IMG/VR virus record: IMGVR_UViG_3300032893_000141 | Span: 1-40,454 of that record | DNA: 40,454 bases | From: a virus | Reading direction: 5' to 3' (one strand) | Part shown: one piece after another, positions 23,152 through 31,662 of the stretch | How the letters are laid out: the number at the start of each line of letters is the position of its first letter | How positions within the stretch are numbered: the first letter of the stretch is position 1 | The notes under the pieces: generated by a model | What the model saw: only the letters and a program-made list of their open reading frames with translations | What the model was told of the DNA's origin: nothing | Databases searched by the model: none | Position numbers and translations under genes: made by a program

Positions 23152-23834
23152 TACGCGGCCACCATCGCGAGAGACGAGCCGGAAAGCTCTTCGGCCTTGT
23201 CGGCCAGAATGAAGCTCTGCATCTGCTGGTTATAGAGCGAATCCCACAGCTCAAATGCGGCCTGATCCTTATTGAAGCGCGCGGCGGCCCGATTCGTTGC
23301 CGCGAGCAGGAGCGTCGGAATCGTGTTCGTCATCCAGTTGACGTTGTTGACACTCGTCAACTGCGCGGCGCGCTGCCAGTACGTGCCGGTAAGCGTGTAA
23401 TTCGAGTCCGGGTATGGACCGAAGACGAAGTTCTGGCCGAGGCGCGCGAAATACTGCGGCACGCCGCCGGCAGTCTGATCCGGGTATTGCGTGTAGATGA
23501 ATTCCGGGGTCTTGCGCTCGACCTCGAACGTCTGGCCGCTCGACGAAATCAGCATGATCTTCATGCCGAGATAGCCACTCGGTAGTGGCGTTCCTGCGCC
23601 ATTCGCTGTCGAGCTGAAAGCCGCCTCGATGGGCTGAACGCCCTTGCCCTGGTTGTTCGTGAAGATGTCTCGGTAGATGTCCGCTTCGGCGAGCTGGATG
23701 AAATAGTCGATCCAGTTGCCGAGATCGGAGCGCGCGAACCAGTCGTTGACGGCCTGCGCCAGCGAAAAATAGTCGTAGACGCCAGCGACGCCAGTCGGCG
23801 TGCCATTTCCTACCGGGCGAACGAATTGGGTCAT
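23151..23834 (-). CDS. Head-tail adaptor protein
   Basis: 227 residues. Helical first part, then the stretch YLGMKIMLISSSGQTFEVER and PEFIYTQYPDQTAGGVPQYF, and a helical C-terminus. This order matches adaptor (gp4/gp11-like) proteins that dock under the portal of podoviruses and SU10-like phages. Stop overlaps the ATG of the hub gene (TAATG), which fits joint production of the two neck proteins. Confidence 0.72.
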   Translation of the reverse strand: MTQFVRPVGNGTPTGVAGVYDYFSLAQAVNDWFARSDLGNWIDYFIQLAEADIYRDIFTNNQGKGVQPIEAAFSSTANGAGTPLPSGYLGMKIMLISSSGQTFEVERKTPEFIYTQYPDQTAGGVPQYFARLGQNFVFGPYPDSNYTLTGTYWQRAAQLTSVNNVNWMTNTIPTLLLAATNRAAARFNKDQAAFELWDSLYNQQMQSFILADKAEELSGSSLAMVAA

Positions 23835-23835
23835 G

Positions 23836-24174
23836 TCAGCTCACCGAGATCGCGCCGCCGTCGTTCCAGAGCTTTCCGCTCGAACCCGGCAGGCTGGTAG
23901 GCAGATCGGCAGGAAGCACGTCCACGAGCAGCACGTCGCTGATCGTCGTCGTGGTGATGTTCGTTCCGCTGATCACGAGGTCATAGCGGCCGTCAGCAGC
24001 GTAGAACGCGTAACTGCCGTTCGTGTCCGTCGTGAGCGGGTTCGCGGCCACCGTGATCCCGTTGTCGGAATAGATCGTCGCCGCGCCGCCGCCGTGCACA
24101 TTGACCTGAACCGATGCGCCGGCAACGGGCAGGCCAGTCGCCGCGGCCGCCACGCTATTGACGTACTTCTGCAT
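23836..24174 (-). CDS. Ig-like/carboxypeptidase-regulatory-like virion protein
   Basis: 112 residues from ATG 24174. Residues 15-70 (GLPVAGASVQVNVHGGG, NPLTTDTNGSYAFYAADGRY) follow the pattern of small beta-sandwich domains with an added GXYXF strand, frequent on phage surfaces. The remainder has DVLLVDVLP and a short C-terminal strand. Probably a surface or tail accessory protein. The open frame upstream belongs to the neighbouring gene in another phase. Confidence 0.68.
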   Translation of the reverse strand: MQKYVNSVAAAATGLPVAGASVQVNVHGGGAATIYSDNGITVAANPLTTDTNGSYAFYAADGRYDLVISGTNITTTTISDVLLVDVLPADLPTSLPGSSGKLWNDGGAISVS

Positions 24175-24176
24175 GA

Positions 24177-24506
24177 TCAGATCGCCTTGTTCGTGGTGCG
24201 AAAGGCCGCGTATTCCGGTCCCTTCAGGAGCTTTTTCACCATCGGCCAGTGATCGCGGTTCATGTAATCCCAGCCGTACTTGAACTTGATCTCGAGCATG
24301 ATCACTTCGGGCACGCGCATGGTCTGCTTGAACTCGCCGATGCGCTCGCACTTGCCCTCGGCCGCGCGCTGCTCGTGGTTGAGCTTGATCACGGTTTCGA
24401 CATCCTGCGAGTACTGCAGGATCATCTTGCCGTCTTCCTCGTGATACGTGACGCGCTTGCCGTCCTGCGGCTCCAGCGCCGCGCCGTGTGCGGTTGTTTG
24501 CTCCAT
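24177..24506 (-). CDS. Conserved phage protein, head/neck region
   Basis: 109 residues from ATG 24506. C-terminal part KYGWDYMNRDHWPMVKKLL...EYAAFRTTNK follows a pattern I recall from small phage proteins in head gene clusters (a residue pattern of NRDHWP and FRT). N-terminal region has a YSQDV motif. No catalytic signature; role unknown. Confidence 0.68.
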   Translation of the reverse strand: MEQTTAHGAALEPQDGKRVTYHEEDGKMILQYSQDVETVIKLNHEQRAAEGKCERIGEFKQTMRVPEVIMLEIKFKYGWDYMNRDHWPMVKKLLKGPEYAAFRTTNKAI

Positions 24507-24514
24507 GGCTTTCC

Positions 24515-24820
24515 TCAGTGGGTCATCGGAACGCAATTGAGCGTTCCCGTCGATGCGCCGTCTTGAATACAGGCGACTTCCTCGTCGGGCTCGATGCGAA
24601 CGACCAGCGGCGGATCTGATGCCTTCACCAACATGTCGGTCGGGGCGGCGGTAGGTGACTTGCCGATCGCGACATGGCAATTGCCGCCGATCGCGGAAAG
24701 CTGGACGGCCTGCGCGTTATTGCCGATGGCCGTCGTCGCGGCCGATGACGCGCCGATCGTGAGGTTTTGCCCGGCGCCAGAAATCGGCCGCCAAGGTGCA
24801 ATCGGAAACCACTTGCTCAT
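24515..24820 (-). CDS. Small virion-type protein
   Basis: 101 residues, GAGGTCACGAG before ATG 24820. Beta-rich; central AVQLSAIGGNCHVAIGKSPT is a pattern common in small phage structural proteins that may decorate the head or neck. Three cysteines (48, 84, 96) are present. Separated from the next upstream gene by a terminator, so its expression may be lower. Confidence 0.65.
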   Translation of the reverse strand: MSKWFPIAPWRPISGAGQNLTIGASSAATTAIGNNAQAVQLSAIGGNCHVAIGKSPTAAPTDMLVKASDPPLVVRIEPDEEVACIQDGASTGTLNCVPMTH

Positions 24821-24835
24821 CTCGTGACCTCAAAT

Positions 24836-24863
24836 AAAAAAGGGCGCCCCGGAGGGGACGCCC
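24836..24863 (-). terminator. Rho-independent terminator after the two-half structural gene
   Basis: On the minus strand a GC-rich stem (gggcgtcccc with ggggcgccc, one-base bulge, 3-nt loop) is followed by six T. It lies 23 bp past the gene at 24887-25543 and before the next gene, so it probably trims transcription from the capsid region into the tail genes. Confidence 0.75.
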
Positions 24864-24886
24864 AAGCTCTCTCACTGAAGGAACTT

Positions 24887-25543
24887 TTACGCGCTCAAAA
24901 GCGAGTGCCACTGGCCTGCGTTCGTGCAGTAGAACTCCACGACCTTGGTTGCCGCCACTGCATATGCAGTGTTGGCGCCGAGCGCGTTGATCGCATCGCC
25001 CGTTGCGGGGAACACGTTCATGGAGTTTGCACCTGCGTTCACCACCATAATCTGCATGCCGGGGGCCGAGGCCGGAAGAAGCACGCTATCCGCCGTCGTC
25101 GCAACGGTCGTCACTCGGTTGATCATCGCCGGAAGCGGCGTTGCACTGCCTTGGCCGCCGCCGGCATGCGCCGTGATGCCGTTGAGCGTCAGCATCGTCT
25201 GGAGCTGGCCCGAGCTACCGAAGCCAGCATCGACCGACCACGCACCCGGCGCGGCCTCGATATACACGTCAGCCGAATACGGCGCCATCGCGATGCCGGT
25301 CGAGCCCGCGACGCCGTTGATCGTGTCCGAACCGTAGCCGTACACCTGAATCGGGTTCGCAGTGTTGTTGATCAGGAAAACCTTGTCGGTGCCCGAGCCA
25401 ACCTGGGGGAGAACCACGCCATCGCCGAGCAGTGAGCCCGCCGACGGTGCCGTGGAAGTGTTGACGGTCGTAACGTCCGCCGTGATCTGCGTTGCACCCG
25501 CTTGCGTGCGCGTGGTGCCCGCGGTGATAACCGAACCTGCCAT
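24887..25543 (-). CDS. Two-repeat structural/decoration protein
   Basis: 218 residues, AGGAG 8 bases before ATG 25543. The sequence has two similar halves: FLINNTANPIQVYGYGSDTI...GVAGSTGIAMAP (about 56-88) and VVNAGANSMNVFPATGDAIN...ALGANTAYAVA (about 166-198), each followed by a strand ending in W. This looks like an internal duplication of a beta domain. Directly after the major capsid gene, it is likely a head decoration or fibre-like protein. Confidence 0.68.
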   Translation of the reverse strand: MAGSVITAGTTRTQAGATQITADVTTVNTSTAPSAGSLLGDGVVLPQVGSGTDKVFLINNTANPIQVYGYGSDTINGVAGSTGIAMAPYSADVYIEAAPGAWSVDAGFGSSGQLQTMLTLNGITAHAGGGQGSATPLPAMINRVTTVATTADSVLLPASAPGMQIMVVNAGANSMNVFPATGDAINALGANTAYAVAATKVVEFYCTNAGQWHSLLSA

Positions 25544-25566
25544 GATCTTTGCTCCTGAAAGAGGAA

Positions 25567-25584
25567 GGGCGACCGAAGTCGCCC
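25567..25584 (-). terminator. UUCG-tetraloop hairpin after capsid gene
   Basis: Seven-bp perfect stem (gggcgac/gtcgccc) closed by a TTCG loop on the minus strand, 6 bp after the capsid stop, followed by a pyrimidine-rich stretch without a clean T-run. It may be a weak terminator or a 3' stabiliser that protects the capsid message from nucleases. Confidence 0.55.
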
Positions 25585-25590
25585 GAAGCC

Positions 25591-26571
25591 TTAGCCGTTG
25601 GTGTCGTAGATTGCAGCGTGGGCATGCTCGTTTCCGAGCTGCAGCGTGTACTCGACGAGCAGTTCCTTCTTGTCCGAGTCACCGGTCTTGGCGAGCGGAA
25701 TGGTCTGGAACGGGCGCAGGTATGCGACACGCACGTAGTTCGGGTTGATGAAGAAGATGTCGCCCGAGTGCGCGAGGAAGATGTCCGGGACGATCTTCAC
25801 GTCGCCGAAGTCCGACTCGTACACGTCAACGACCGTGCGCAGGGTCTTATCCTCGATCTCGATGAAACGCGTGCCGGGGCCGGAGAAAGCCGAGATGTTC
25901 TGCTTGTTGACCGACGAGACGAGCGCGTATTCCGGGCAATCGCCCGACGAGTTGAACGCCTTCTGGAGCGCCGACTTCACCATCGCTTCGGTCACAGCCA
26001 CCGTCACGCTGTTGTACGTGCGCGTCTGCGAGCCATCCGTCCAGCCGTTTGCGGCCAGCGAGGGGTTGGCTCCCGAGGGCGAGCCGCCCGTCTGGAACAC
26101 GACGTTCTGTTGCAGCCAGCACGGCAGACCCGCCATCGTGCGCGCGGTCGTGGACGAGCCGGCATTCTTGGCGTTGTTGTACGTCAGAATGCCTTCCATG
26201 TCGCGCTTCAGTTCCTTCGACTTCTTCAGGAGCTGGTAGCCCATCTTGTTCGAGCCGCCGGCGGCGACCACGGCTTGCGACGTGCCCGAGATCTGGACCG
26301 TCTTCGTCGAGATCTGCGTGTAGTTGCCCATGCGCGCGGTCGGCGTGAGCGTCTGCGCGGTGGGATCGTCACCTTCGACTGCGGCGTTGTTCAGGTTCTG
26401 CGCCGCGAGCGAATCGGTATCCCATTCGTGGTTCGTCTGCTTGGCCTGATCCTTCTTGGCCATGTTCAGGAACGGGGTCTTGAACGGATCCACGTTGTAG
26501 ATCGCGTTGATCAGGTCTTCGCGAATGTTCTTCTGCGTGTAGACCTGAAAGGTATTGGCCGGTACGGACAT
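25591..26571 (-). CDS. Major capsid protein, SU10-type (DUF5309)
   Basis: 326 residues. Forms the head shell. N-terminus NTFQVYTQKNIREDLINAIY with DPFKTPF, then THEWDTDSLAAQN-like NHEWDTDSL (47-55), GNYTQISTKTVQISGTSQAV, and KKSKELKRDMEGILTYN; the C-terminal part has SDFGDVKIVPDIFL and YVRVAYLRPFQ. These match the SU10/DUF5309 capsid family (HK97-like fold). AAGGAG lies 9 bases before ATG 26571, the strongest ribosome site among the late genes, as expected for the most abundant protein. Confidence 0.88.
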   Translation of the reverse strand: MSVPANTFQVYTQKNIREDLINAIYNVDPFKTPFLNMAKKDQAKQTNHEWDTDSLAAQNLNNAAVEGDDPTAQTLTPTARMGNYTQISTKTVQISGTSQAVVAAGGSNKMGYQLLKKSKELKRDMEGILTYNNAKNAGSSTTARTMAGLPCWLQQNVVFQTGGSPSGANPSLAANGWTDGSQTRTYNSVTVAVTEAMVKSALQKAFNSSGDCPEYALVSSVNKQNISAFSGPGTRFIEIEDKTLRTVVDVYESDFGDVKIVPDIFLAHSGDIFFINPNYVRVAYLRPFQTIPLAKTGDSDKKELLVEYTLQLGNEHAHAAIYDTNG

Positions 26572-26583
26572 TTCAATCTCTCC

Positions 26584-27669
26584 TTATTCGAACAACGAGA
26601 AGACGGCTGCCTGTGCGTCCTCGTTGCGCGGATCACGGTTAAATCGGTCGATCGCAGCGGTGCGCCGCGCATCGTTGGGGTTGGTTTCCGTCCGAGATCC
26701 CGGGGCGACCACCTTGGGTGCTTGCCGAACCTGTTTCAACGCCTGGGGAGCGGCTGCTTGGAGCGCCTGATAACGCGCCGCGTCGTGCAGGATTCGCATG
26801 TAGCGGTGGTCGTTGATCTGGCCTAACTCGGCATCCTGAAACCCGGCATTGCGGGCGTACTGCGCAATCTGCTGGCGATCACGATCGAAGGCGGCGGGGT
26901 CGCGCCACTCGGGAATCGCCTCGAGCATCTTCACGCGCTCCTGCGCGATGCTCTGCTGAAGAGTCTGCTGCTGCAGGAGTGCCTGCTGCTGCTGCTGTTG
27001 CTGGACCTGCTGGGCAAAGCCCTGAATCTGCTGCTGACGCTGCTGGAACTGCGTGTAGAGCGCGGCATACTCGGCCGGGTTCTGGGTGCGCAGCGTGTTC
27101 CAGTCGACCTGATTGAAGTCGTGGTTCAGCATGTTCAGGGCGAGATTCGCCATCGCCTGATGTTGCTGGAACGCCTGCTGGTTCGCGGCGCGCCATTCGT
27201 TGACAGCCCTCTCGTGCTCCGCGCGCTGGTTGCTCAGCTCGATCGACTTGTTGTTCACGTGCCCTTCGAGCTGGTACGACTTGAGCACGCTTTCGAGCGG
27301 AACCTGCGTTTCCACGCCGTCGATCTTCGTCGTGACGTTCAGCTTCATGACCGACGCCGGGTCGATCTTCAGCGAGGTCAGCAGCGCATCGAGGCTCTCG
27401 TATTCCTGCGACTGCTGTTGCTGGCCTTCTTGCTGACCCTCTCCAGCACCTTGCGACTGCTCGCCTGCCTGTTGACCTTCCTGAGGCGCTGCGGACTGCT
27501 GTGCGCCTTCCTGACCAGCCGGAGCGGCATCCTGTGTGCCTTCATTGCCTTCTTTCGGCGGAATGCCGTTCGGGTCGAATGCGCCCGAATCCCACAATCC
27601 CTGAAACTGGCTCTCTGCATCACCCGAAACTGCGGCGCCCGGCTGGGTGGTCGCAACGACTTCGCTCAT
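26584..27669 (-). CDS. Scaffolding protein
   Basis: 361 residues. Low-complexity Gln/Glu/Gly-rich part (about 30-90, with EGQQEGQQQQSQ), an alpha/beta patch (92-130), then a long helix full of Gln runs (QQQQQQALLQQQTLQQ, around 225-245). Acidic, helical and directly upstream of the capsid gene: the usual features of a scaffold removed during head assembly. GAGG lies 7 bases before ATG 27669. No separate protease gene is seen. Confidence 0.8.
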   Translation of the reverse strand: MSEVVATTQPGAAVSGDAESQFQGLWDSGAFDPNGIPPKEGNEGTQDAAPAGQEGAQQSAAPQEGQQAGEQSQGAGEGQQEGQQQQSQEYESLDALLTSLKIDPASVMKLNVTTKIDGVETQVPLESVLKSYQLEGHVNNKSIELSNQRAEHERAVNEWRAANQQAFQQHQAMANLALNMLNHDFNQVDWNTLRTQNPAEYAALYTQFQQRQQQIQGFAQQVQQQQQQQALLQQQTLQQSIAQERVKMLEAIPEWRDPAAFDRDRQQIAQYARNAGFQDAELGQINDHRYMRILHDAARYQALQAAAPQALKQVRQAPKVVAPGSRTETNPNDARRTAAIDRFNRDPRNEDAQAAVFSLFE

Positions 27670-27680
27670 TTGCTGGCCTC

Positions 27681-27711
27681 AAAAAGAAAAAGGCCTCGCG
27701 ATGGAGGCCTT
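27681..27711 (-). terminator. Terminator between portal block and scaffold gene
   Basis: On the minus strand an 8-bp perfect stem (aaggcctc/gaggcctt, 6-nt loop) is followed by TTTTCTTTTT. It lies 21 bp after the 94-residue gene and ends before the scaffold start. Either a scaffold/capsid promoter sits near it, or it is passed by antitermination. Confidence 0.78.
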
Positions 27712-27731
27712 CGTTGGGGAAACGGGTTGGA

Positions 27732-28016
27732 TTACGATCCGAACAGCCTGAAACGCTTCTTTTGCTCTTCCTGCTGCCGGATCTGGAAGTCGGCGATCTC
27801 GCCGGTTTGCTTGACCTGCGCCAGATAGGACTCCAGCGTGTTCCATAGCTGCAGCACGGTGATCAGGCGCGTGTGCATCGTCTGATCGGATAGCGGCACC
27901 GCGGCCATCTGGCGATGAATACCGTCGAGCACGGCTTTTTTCGCCTCGACGAAGATCGGCGCGTCGAGCACCTGAGCGGCCTGACCGCCGCGGACGATTT
28001 CCTCTTCAGGCGCCAC
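27732..28016 (-). CDS. Hypothetical protein after portal
   Basis: 94 residues, overlapping the portal stop by 11 bp. Helical; contains APIFVEAKKAVLDGIHRQMA and a second helix (TVLQLWNTLESYLAQVKQTG). I recall small proteins of this pattern placed directly beside portal genes in SU10-like and other phages, function unknown. It ends at a strong terminator. Confidence 0.7.
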   Translation of the reverse strand: MAPEEEIVRGGQAAQVLDAPIFVEAKKAVLDGIHRQMAAVPLSDQTMHTRLITVLQLWNTLESYLAQVKQTGEIADFQIRQQEEQKKRFRLFGS

Positions 28017-30189
28017 GCTGTACCTCGCTCACGTCCTGGTTGACCATCTGGCCGGCGTCGGCTGCCGGATCTTGCTTGAGCTGGCTCGCGACGATCTGGC
28101 CGATGATCTTGACGACCGTCTGCCACTCCTGCGAGCTGATCTGCGCCATCTGAATATCGCGGTCCTGCGAGCTTTGCTGCGCGCCGTGCACAAGCTCGGC
28201 CTGAGACTGCTGCGCCTGCGCCTGCGCCTTGACCTGTTCGGTTTGCAGGCGCGTGTTCGCGATGGCCTGATCGGACTGCGCCTTGATCTGGGTGGACGCG
28301 ATGCGCGGATCCTGCGGCTGATGCGCGCGCTGCGCCATCGCCTGCTGGTATTCCGGCGAATCGGGGTCCATGGCGAACTCGCTCGGATTCTCGAAACCGA
28401 GCAGATGCGTCACGTGCTTGAACGTCGCGTAAGCCTGCTTCGGCCCGATGAGGCCGAACGGCGCAAGTTCCTTTTGCGCTTGGCCGAGCAGCATCACATT
28501 CGCGCGAGCTTCCTCGCGGTTGCCAGAGCCGAGCCCGACGTTCACGACCAGCTCAGTGCGCTCGCGCCAGTCGGCCGGGTTCGCGTTCAGCCACTGGCGA
28601 TTCGTGAGCATCACCGCCATGTGCTGGTCCTGATGGCGACGCAGCAGGTTATGGATCTTCTGGAAGATGTCCTTCACGCCCTCGGCGAGCAGGCGCGCGA
28701 CGAGCTCGACCTTCGCCGCGGCGGCGGACATGGCCGCAAGCTGGCCGCCCTTCGTCACGTCCTGAAGCGCGTCGGCATCAACGCCCATCGTGTCCTTACC
28801 GATGCCGGTGCGCATCTCGCGCTGGAGGTCGCAGTACTCCATGGCCGGCAGGATCTGGGCCATCAGGTTCGAGGGCTGCTGGAACGGCATCAGGTTGTCG
28901 CCGATCGGGCCATCCACGCGGATAACGCCGCCCGGGCGCGACACGAGCAGATCCTGCACGTTCACGTTGCGCCAGTTGACCGCGACGCGCTGGTTGTTCG
29001 AGATGTAGATGTTGTCGAGCGCCTGACGGAAGAGCGTCGTCTTGATGACCTGAAGATCGTTCAGCAGGTCGTAATAGCTGATGCCCACGTGCCGATGCGG
29101 CATGCGAATCGGCGAGCATGACGAGAACGAGCCTTCCTCGATCTCTTCGTTTGCCAGAATCTTGTCGCCGCCGACAACCACGCGGCGGAATTCGGCCATC
29201 CCGTCGCCGTCGAAATCCACCTTCACGAAATTCGTGCGCACATCGATCAACTGGCTCGCCGGATCGATCGGATTTTCTTCGCTCAGCTCGTCGGTGACCT
29301 CGTTGCGCGCCAGGCTGATCAGGTCCAGCCACTCGGGACGCGCGACGCTGATCGAATCGACGAGTGCGGGATCGAAGCCCAGCTCCTTCGCCTCGGTGCG
29401 CGACATCGTGCGCAGATGCTGCACGAACGGAGCTTCGTCGAGCTTGCCCTTGCGCGCCTGCGGCGAGACGCGCATTTCTTCCGGCGGCGTGCACTCAACA
29501 CAGACGCGGCCGCGCTTGCTGGTGCGACGCAGTTTCAGGTCGAAGCATTGATACGCCTGCGGCTGCCCGTTCAGGATCGTCACGTCGGCGCGCTCATCCT
29601 GCTCAAGGATCTCGATCTCGTCGTCGTTCGCCTTCGCATCGAGAAGCAGCTGCGTGACTTCGATCTCGGTCAGGCCCGTATAGCGCTCGACGGTGCTCTT
29701 CGTTTCCTTCTTCCAGTAGGTCGTGACGTAGCCGTTGCGCAGCAGCAGCGCGTCCTTGAACATGTCGTGCAGCACGAAGAAGCCATCGTTCTGCTTCATG
29801 AACACGTGGTTCACGACTTCCGTTTCAATGTCGGCCTGGTCCTCGTCGCCGGGCGCCTCCGGGTCGAACTGTACCGGCTTGCCCGAGCCAATGAACATGC
29901 GCATGAGCGTCGGCATGATCCACTCGACGGTATCGCGCAGCTCGGGCAGCACGATCTGCGAACGGTCCTCGACCTCGTTGCCCATCGGGCGCCCGAAATA
30001 GGCGTTCAGCGCGTTGTAGCGATCGATCTCAAGCGTGGTCATCGTCTGGCCAGCCGGCTTGATGTTGCCGCCAACAGACGGGCCGACTGAGACGCTTGAG
30101 CCGAGCGACGCGCGCTCGTACTGCCCGATGAGGCCGAGAAGCTCGCTCTCCGTCATCTGGCGCGGCTTGCTGATCGGCGCGTCAGACAT
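28006..30189 (-). CDS. Portal protein, P22/SU10-like
   Basis: 727 residues. Forms the ring at the head vertex through which DNA moves. Family features: RSQIVLPELRDTVEWIMPTL (about 76-95), the FDPEAPGDEDQADIETEV region, EEMRVSPQAR, and a central segment MPHRHVGISYYDLLNDLQVI with RPGGVIRVDGP. The C-terminal 110 residues form a Gln/Ala-rich coiled coil (barrel). Start: ATG 30189 is used, as AAGGA lies 5 bases upstream; ATG 30195 overlaps that site. Confidence 0.87.
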   Translation of the reverse strand: MSDAPISKPRQMTESELLGLIGQYERASLGSSVSVGPSVGGNIKPAGQTMTTLEIDRYNALNAYFGRPMGNEVEDRSQIVLPELRDTVEWIMPTLMRMFIGSGKPVQFDPEAPGDEDQADIETEVVNHVFMKQNDGFFVLHDMFKDALLLRNGYVTTYWKKETKSTVERYTGLTEIEVTQLLLDAKANDDEIEILEQDERADVTILNGQPQAYQCFDLKLRRTSKRGRVCVECTPPEEMRVSPQARKGKLDEAPFVQHLRTMSRTEAKELGFDPALVDSISVARPEWLDLISLARNEVTDELSEENPIDPASQLIDVRTNFVKVDFDGDGMAEFRRVVVGGDKILANEEIEEGSFSSCSPIRMPHRHVGISYYDLLNDLQVIKTTLFRQALDNIYISNNQRVAVNWRNVNVQDLLVSRPGGVIRVDGPIGDNLMPFQQPSNLMAQILPAMEYCDLQREMRTGIGKDTMGVDADALQDVTKGGQLAAMSAAAAKVELVARLLAEGVKDIFQKIHNLLRRHQDQHMAVMLTNRQWLNANPADWRERTELVVNVGLGSGNREEARANVMLLGQAQKELAPFGLIGPKQAYATFKHVTHLLGFENPSEFAMDPDSPEYQQAMAQRAHQPQDPRIASTQIKAQSDQAIANTRLQTEQVKAQAQAQQSQAELVHGAQQSSQDRDIQMAQISSQEWQTVVKIIGQIVASQLKQDPAADAGQMVNQDVSEVQRGA

Positions 30190-30358
30190 GGCCATCCTTC
30201 GGCTTCGGACCGGGCTTCGCGCGCTGATTGAGCTCGATCAGTACAGCAATCTTCGCTTCTAGCGCATTGACGCGTTGAGCGAGAAGATCCACGGCCATAA
30301 GCGCGGTGTCGCGCTCGCGCTCAAGCGCGGTGACCCGTTCGGACAGTTGGATGCTCAT
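30182..30358 (-). CDS. Small coiled-coil protein between TerL and portal
   Basis: 58 residues, ATG 30358 overlapping the TerL stop (ATGA); its own stop overlaps the portal start. Residues 5-44 form a leucine-zipper-like helix (VTALERERDTALMAVDLLAQ, then RVNALE), followed by a basic, Pro-rich tail (KPGPKPKDG). It may oligomerise and bind nucleic acid or the terminase, which is inference from position. Confidence 0.62.
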   Translation of the reverse strand: MSIQLSERVTALERERDTALMAVDLLAQRVNALEAKIAVLIELNQRAKPGPKPKDGHV

Positions 30359-31662
30359 ACGACTCCAAGTTTTGGATACACAAGCGGCTGCATCGTCTTC
30401 GGCTCATCCCAGATGAGACAGCCCAAGCCGAACGCATCGCTGCCGTGGCTTGACCAGTCATGCTCAGGACCGAGGCCAATCCCGCGCTCTTCGTCGCGCT
30501 TCTCGTGATACCAGCCCAGCGCAAGGCGCCCGGCTTCGGTCGTGGCCTCATGAAAGCGCACCTGCGGGAACAGATCGCGGGCCCGCGTGATACGCGCGAG
30601 CGCGGCGCCTTTGCCCTGATTCGGAACAACGGTCACGGAATAGCCAGCCTTGCGAATGGCCGACTCGTACGACACGTCATAGACCTTGTCCTGCGTCGCG
30701 CCGTCGTGCGGCAACCAGAACTGCGCTCTGGACGGTTCGTAGCCTTGCAGGCGACACCAGGCAAGGTGCGCATCAAGCGGCTGTCCTATGGCCTCGTAGT
30801 AGTTCACGACGCGGATTTCGCGACCGATGAACTGCATCGCCCACATGGCGAAAGCGTCAGCCCGCGCGCCCGTGCCGCCGATGTCGCAGATCAGCCGGAT
30901 CGTCATCTTCGGGTCGGCCGGGAAAAAACCGATGCGGCCTTCCTCCTTCGCCTTCAGCAGATGCGAGGCGAAGTACGCGCCCTCAAGCGCCGTGACGTAG
31001 CCGCCTTCCCAGATGTGGTTGTACTGCTCGGGGCGCTCGGCGAGATCGCGCTGCCTGTCGCGCTCGAGCTTCGCCGGAAACTTCGGGTTGTCGCGCCAGT
31101 TGAGCTCGACGCCTTTGACGCGCGGGTCAGTGCTGTGCCTGAAACGCTTCTCGACCGGCGCTGCCTTTCGCTTCGGATTCCACGTCACCCACAGCTCAGC
31201 ATTCCAGCCGTCGCCTTCTTCGCGCAGCGTCGGAATCAGCGTGGTCCAGGCTTCCTCGGTGACAGGCTCGGCCTCATCCACCCAGCAAACCAGAATGCGG
31301 CCTTTCGACTTGATCGAGGCGATGTTGCGGTCGAGGCCGGCGAACACGAACGCAATGCGCCCATCGCGCGACCTGATGTAGTTGTCGCCGATCTCGTAAT
31401 AGGCAGCGAGCCACTCTTCGTCCTCGATTGCGCGCTTGCACTCTTCGAGCGACGAGTCCGACAGCGAATTCATGAACTGGCGCGCGCACAGCAAAATGCC
31501 CTTCACTCCGCACTTGCCGAACATGTAGCCGCGCACCGCGATCATCTTCGCGAAGCTGCGCGTCTTGGCACTGCCTCGCCCACCGTGGGCGTAACGCACG
31601 TCCGCTTCGCCGTCGAAGACTGGAATCAGCTTCTCGGGAAGCGCGATCTGCGCCGATGTCAC
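30355..31662 (-). CDS. terL: Terminase large subunit
   Basis: 435 residues. Motor and nuclease that packages DNA into the head. ATPase: Walker A GGRGSAKT (27-34), Walker B ILVCWVDEAE (123-132). Nuclease: acidic residues Asp260 (LICDIGG), Asp320 (LPHDG) and Asp409 (HDWSSHGSDA). The overall order is of the PBSX-type Terminase_3 family. Overlaps TerS by 4 bp and the small coiled-coil gene by 4 bp. All key residues are present. Confidence 0.92.
   Translation of the reverse strand: MTSAQIALPEKLIPVFDGEADVRYAHGGRGSAKTRSFAKMIAVRGYMFGKCGVKGILLCARQFMNSLSDSSLEECKRAIEDEEWLAAYYEIGDNYIRSRDGRIAFVFAGLDRNIASIKSKGRILVCWVDEAEPVTEEAWTTLIPTLREEGDGWNAELWVTWNPKRKAAPVEKRFRHSTDPRVKGVELNWRDNPKFPAKLERDRQRDLAERPEQYNHIWEGGYVTALEGAYFASHLLKAKEEGRIGFFPADPKMTIRLICDIGGTGARADAFAMWAMQFIGREIRVVNYYEAIGQPLDAHLAWCRLQGYEPSRAQFWLPHDGATQDKVYDVSYESAIRKAGYSVTVVPNQGKGAALARITRARDLFPQVRFHEATTEAGRLALGWYHEKRDEERGIGLGPEHDWSSHGSDAFGLGCLIWDEPKTMQPLVYPKLGVV

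Noticed and set aside
21691-23235. 514-codon rightward open frame opposite the hub gene
   Set aside because: High-G+C antisense shadow: Arg/Ala/Val-rich with no motif, while the minus strand carries the clear hub protein with overlapping neighbours.
23836-24680. Longer versions of the two small head genes (starts at 24351 and 24680)
   Set aside because: Their N-terminal extensions overlap neighbours and are Arg/His-rich; internal ATGs at 24174 and 24506 fit gene spacing.
25549-29121. Long rightward open frames (425 and 349 codons) opposite capsid and portal genes
   Set aside because: Composition (Arg, Leu, Val, His) is typical of antisense readings of G+C-rich genes; minus-strand products are recognisable virion proteins.
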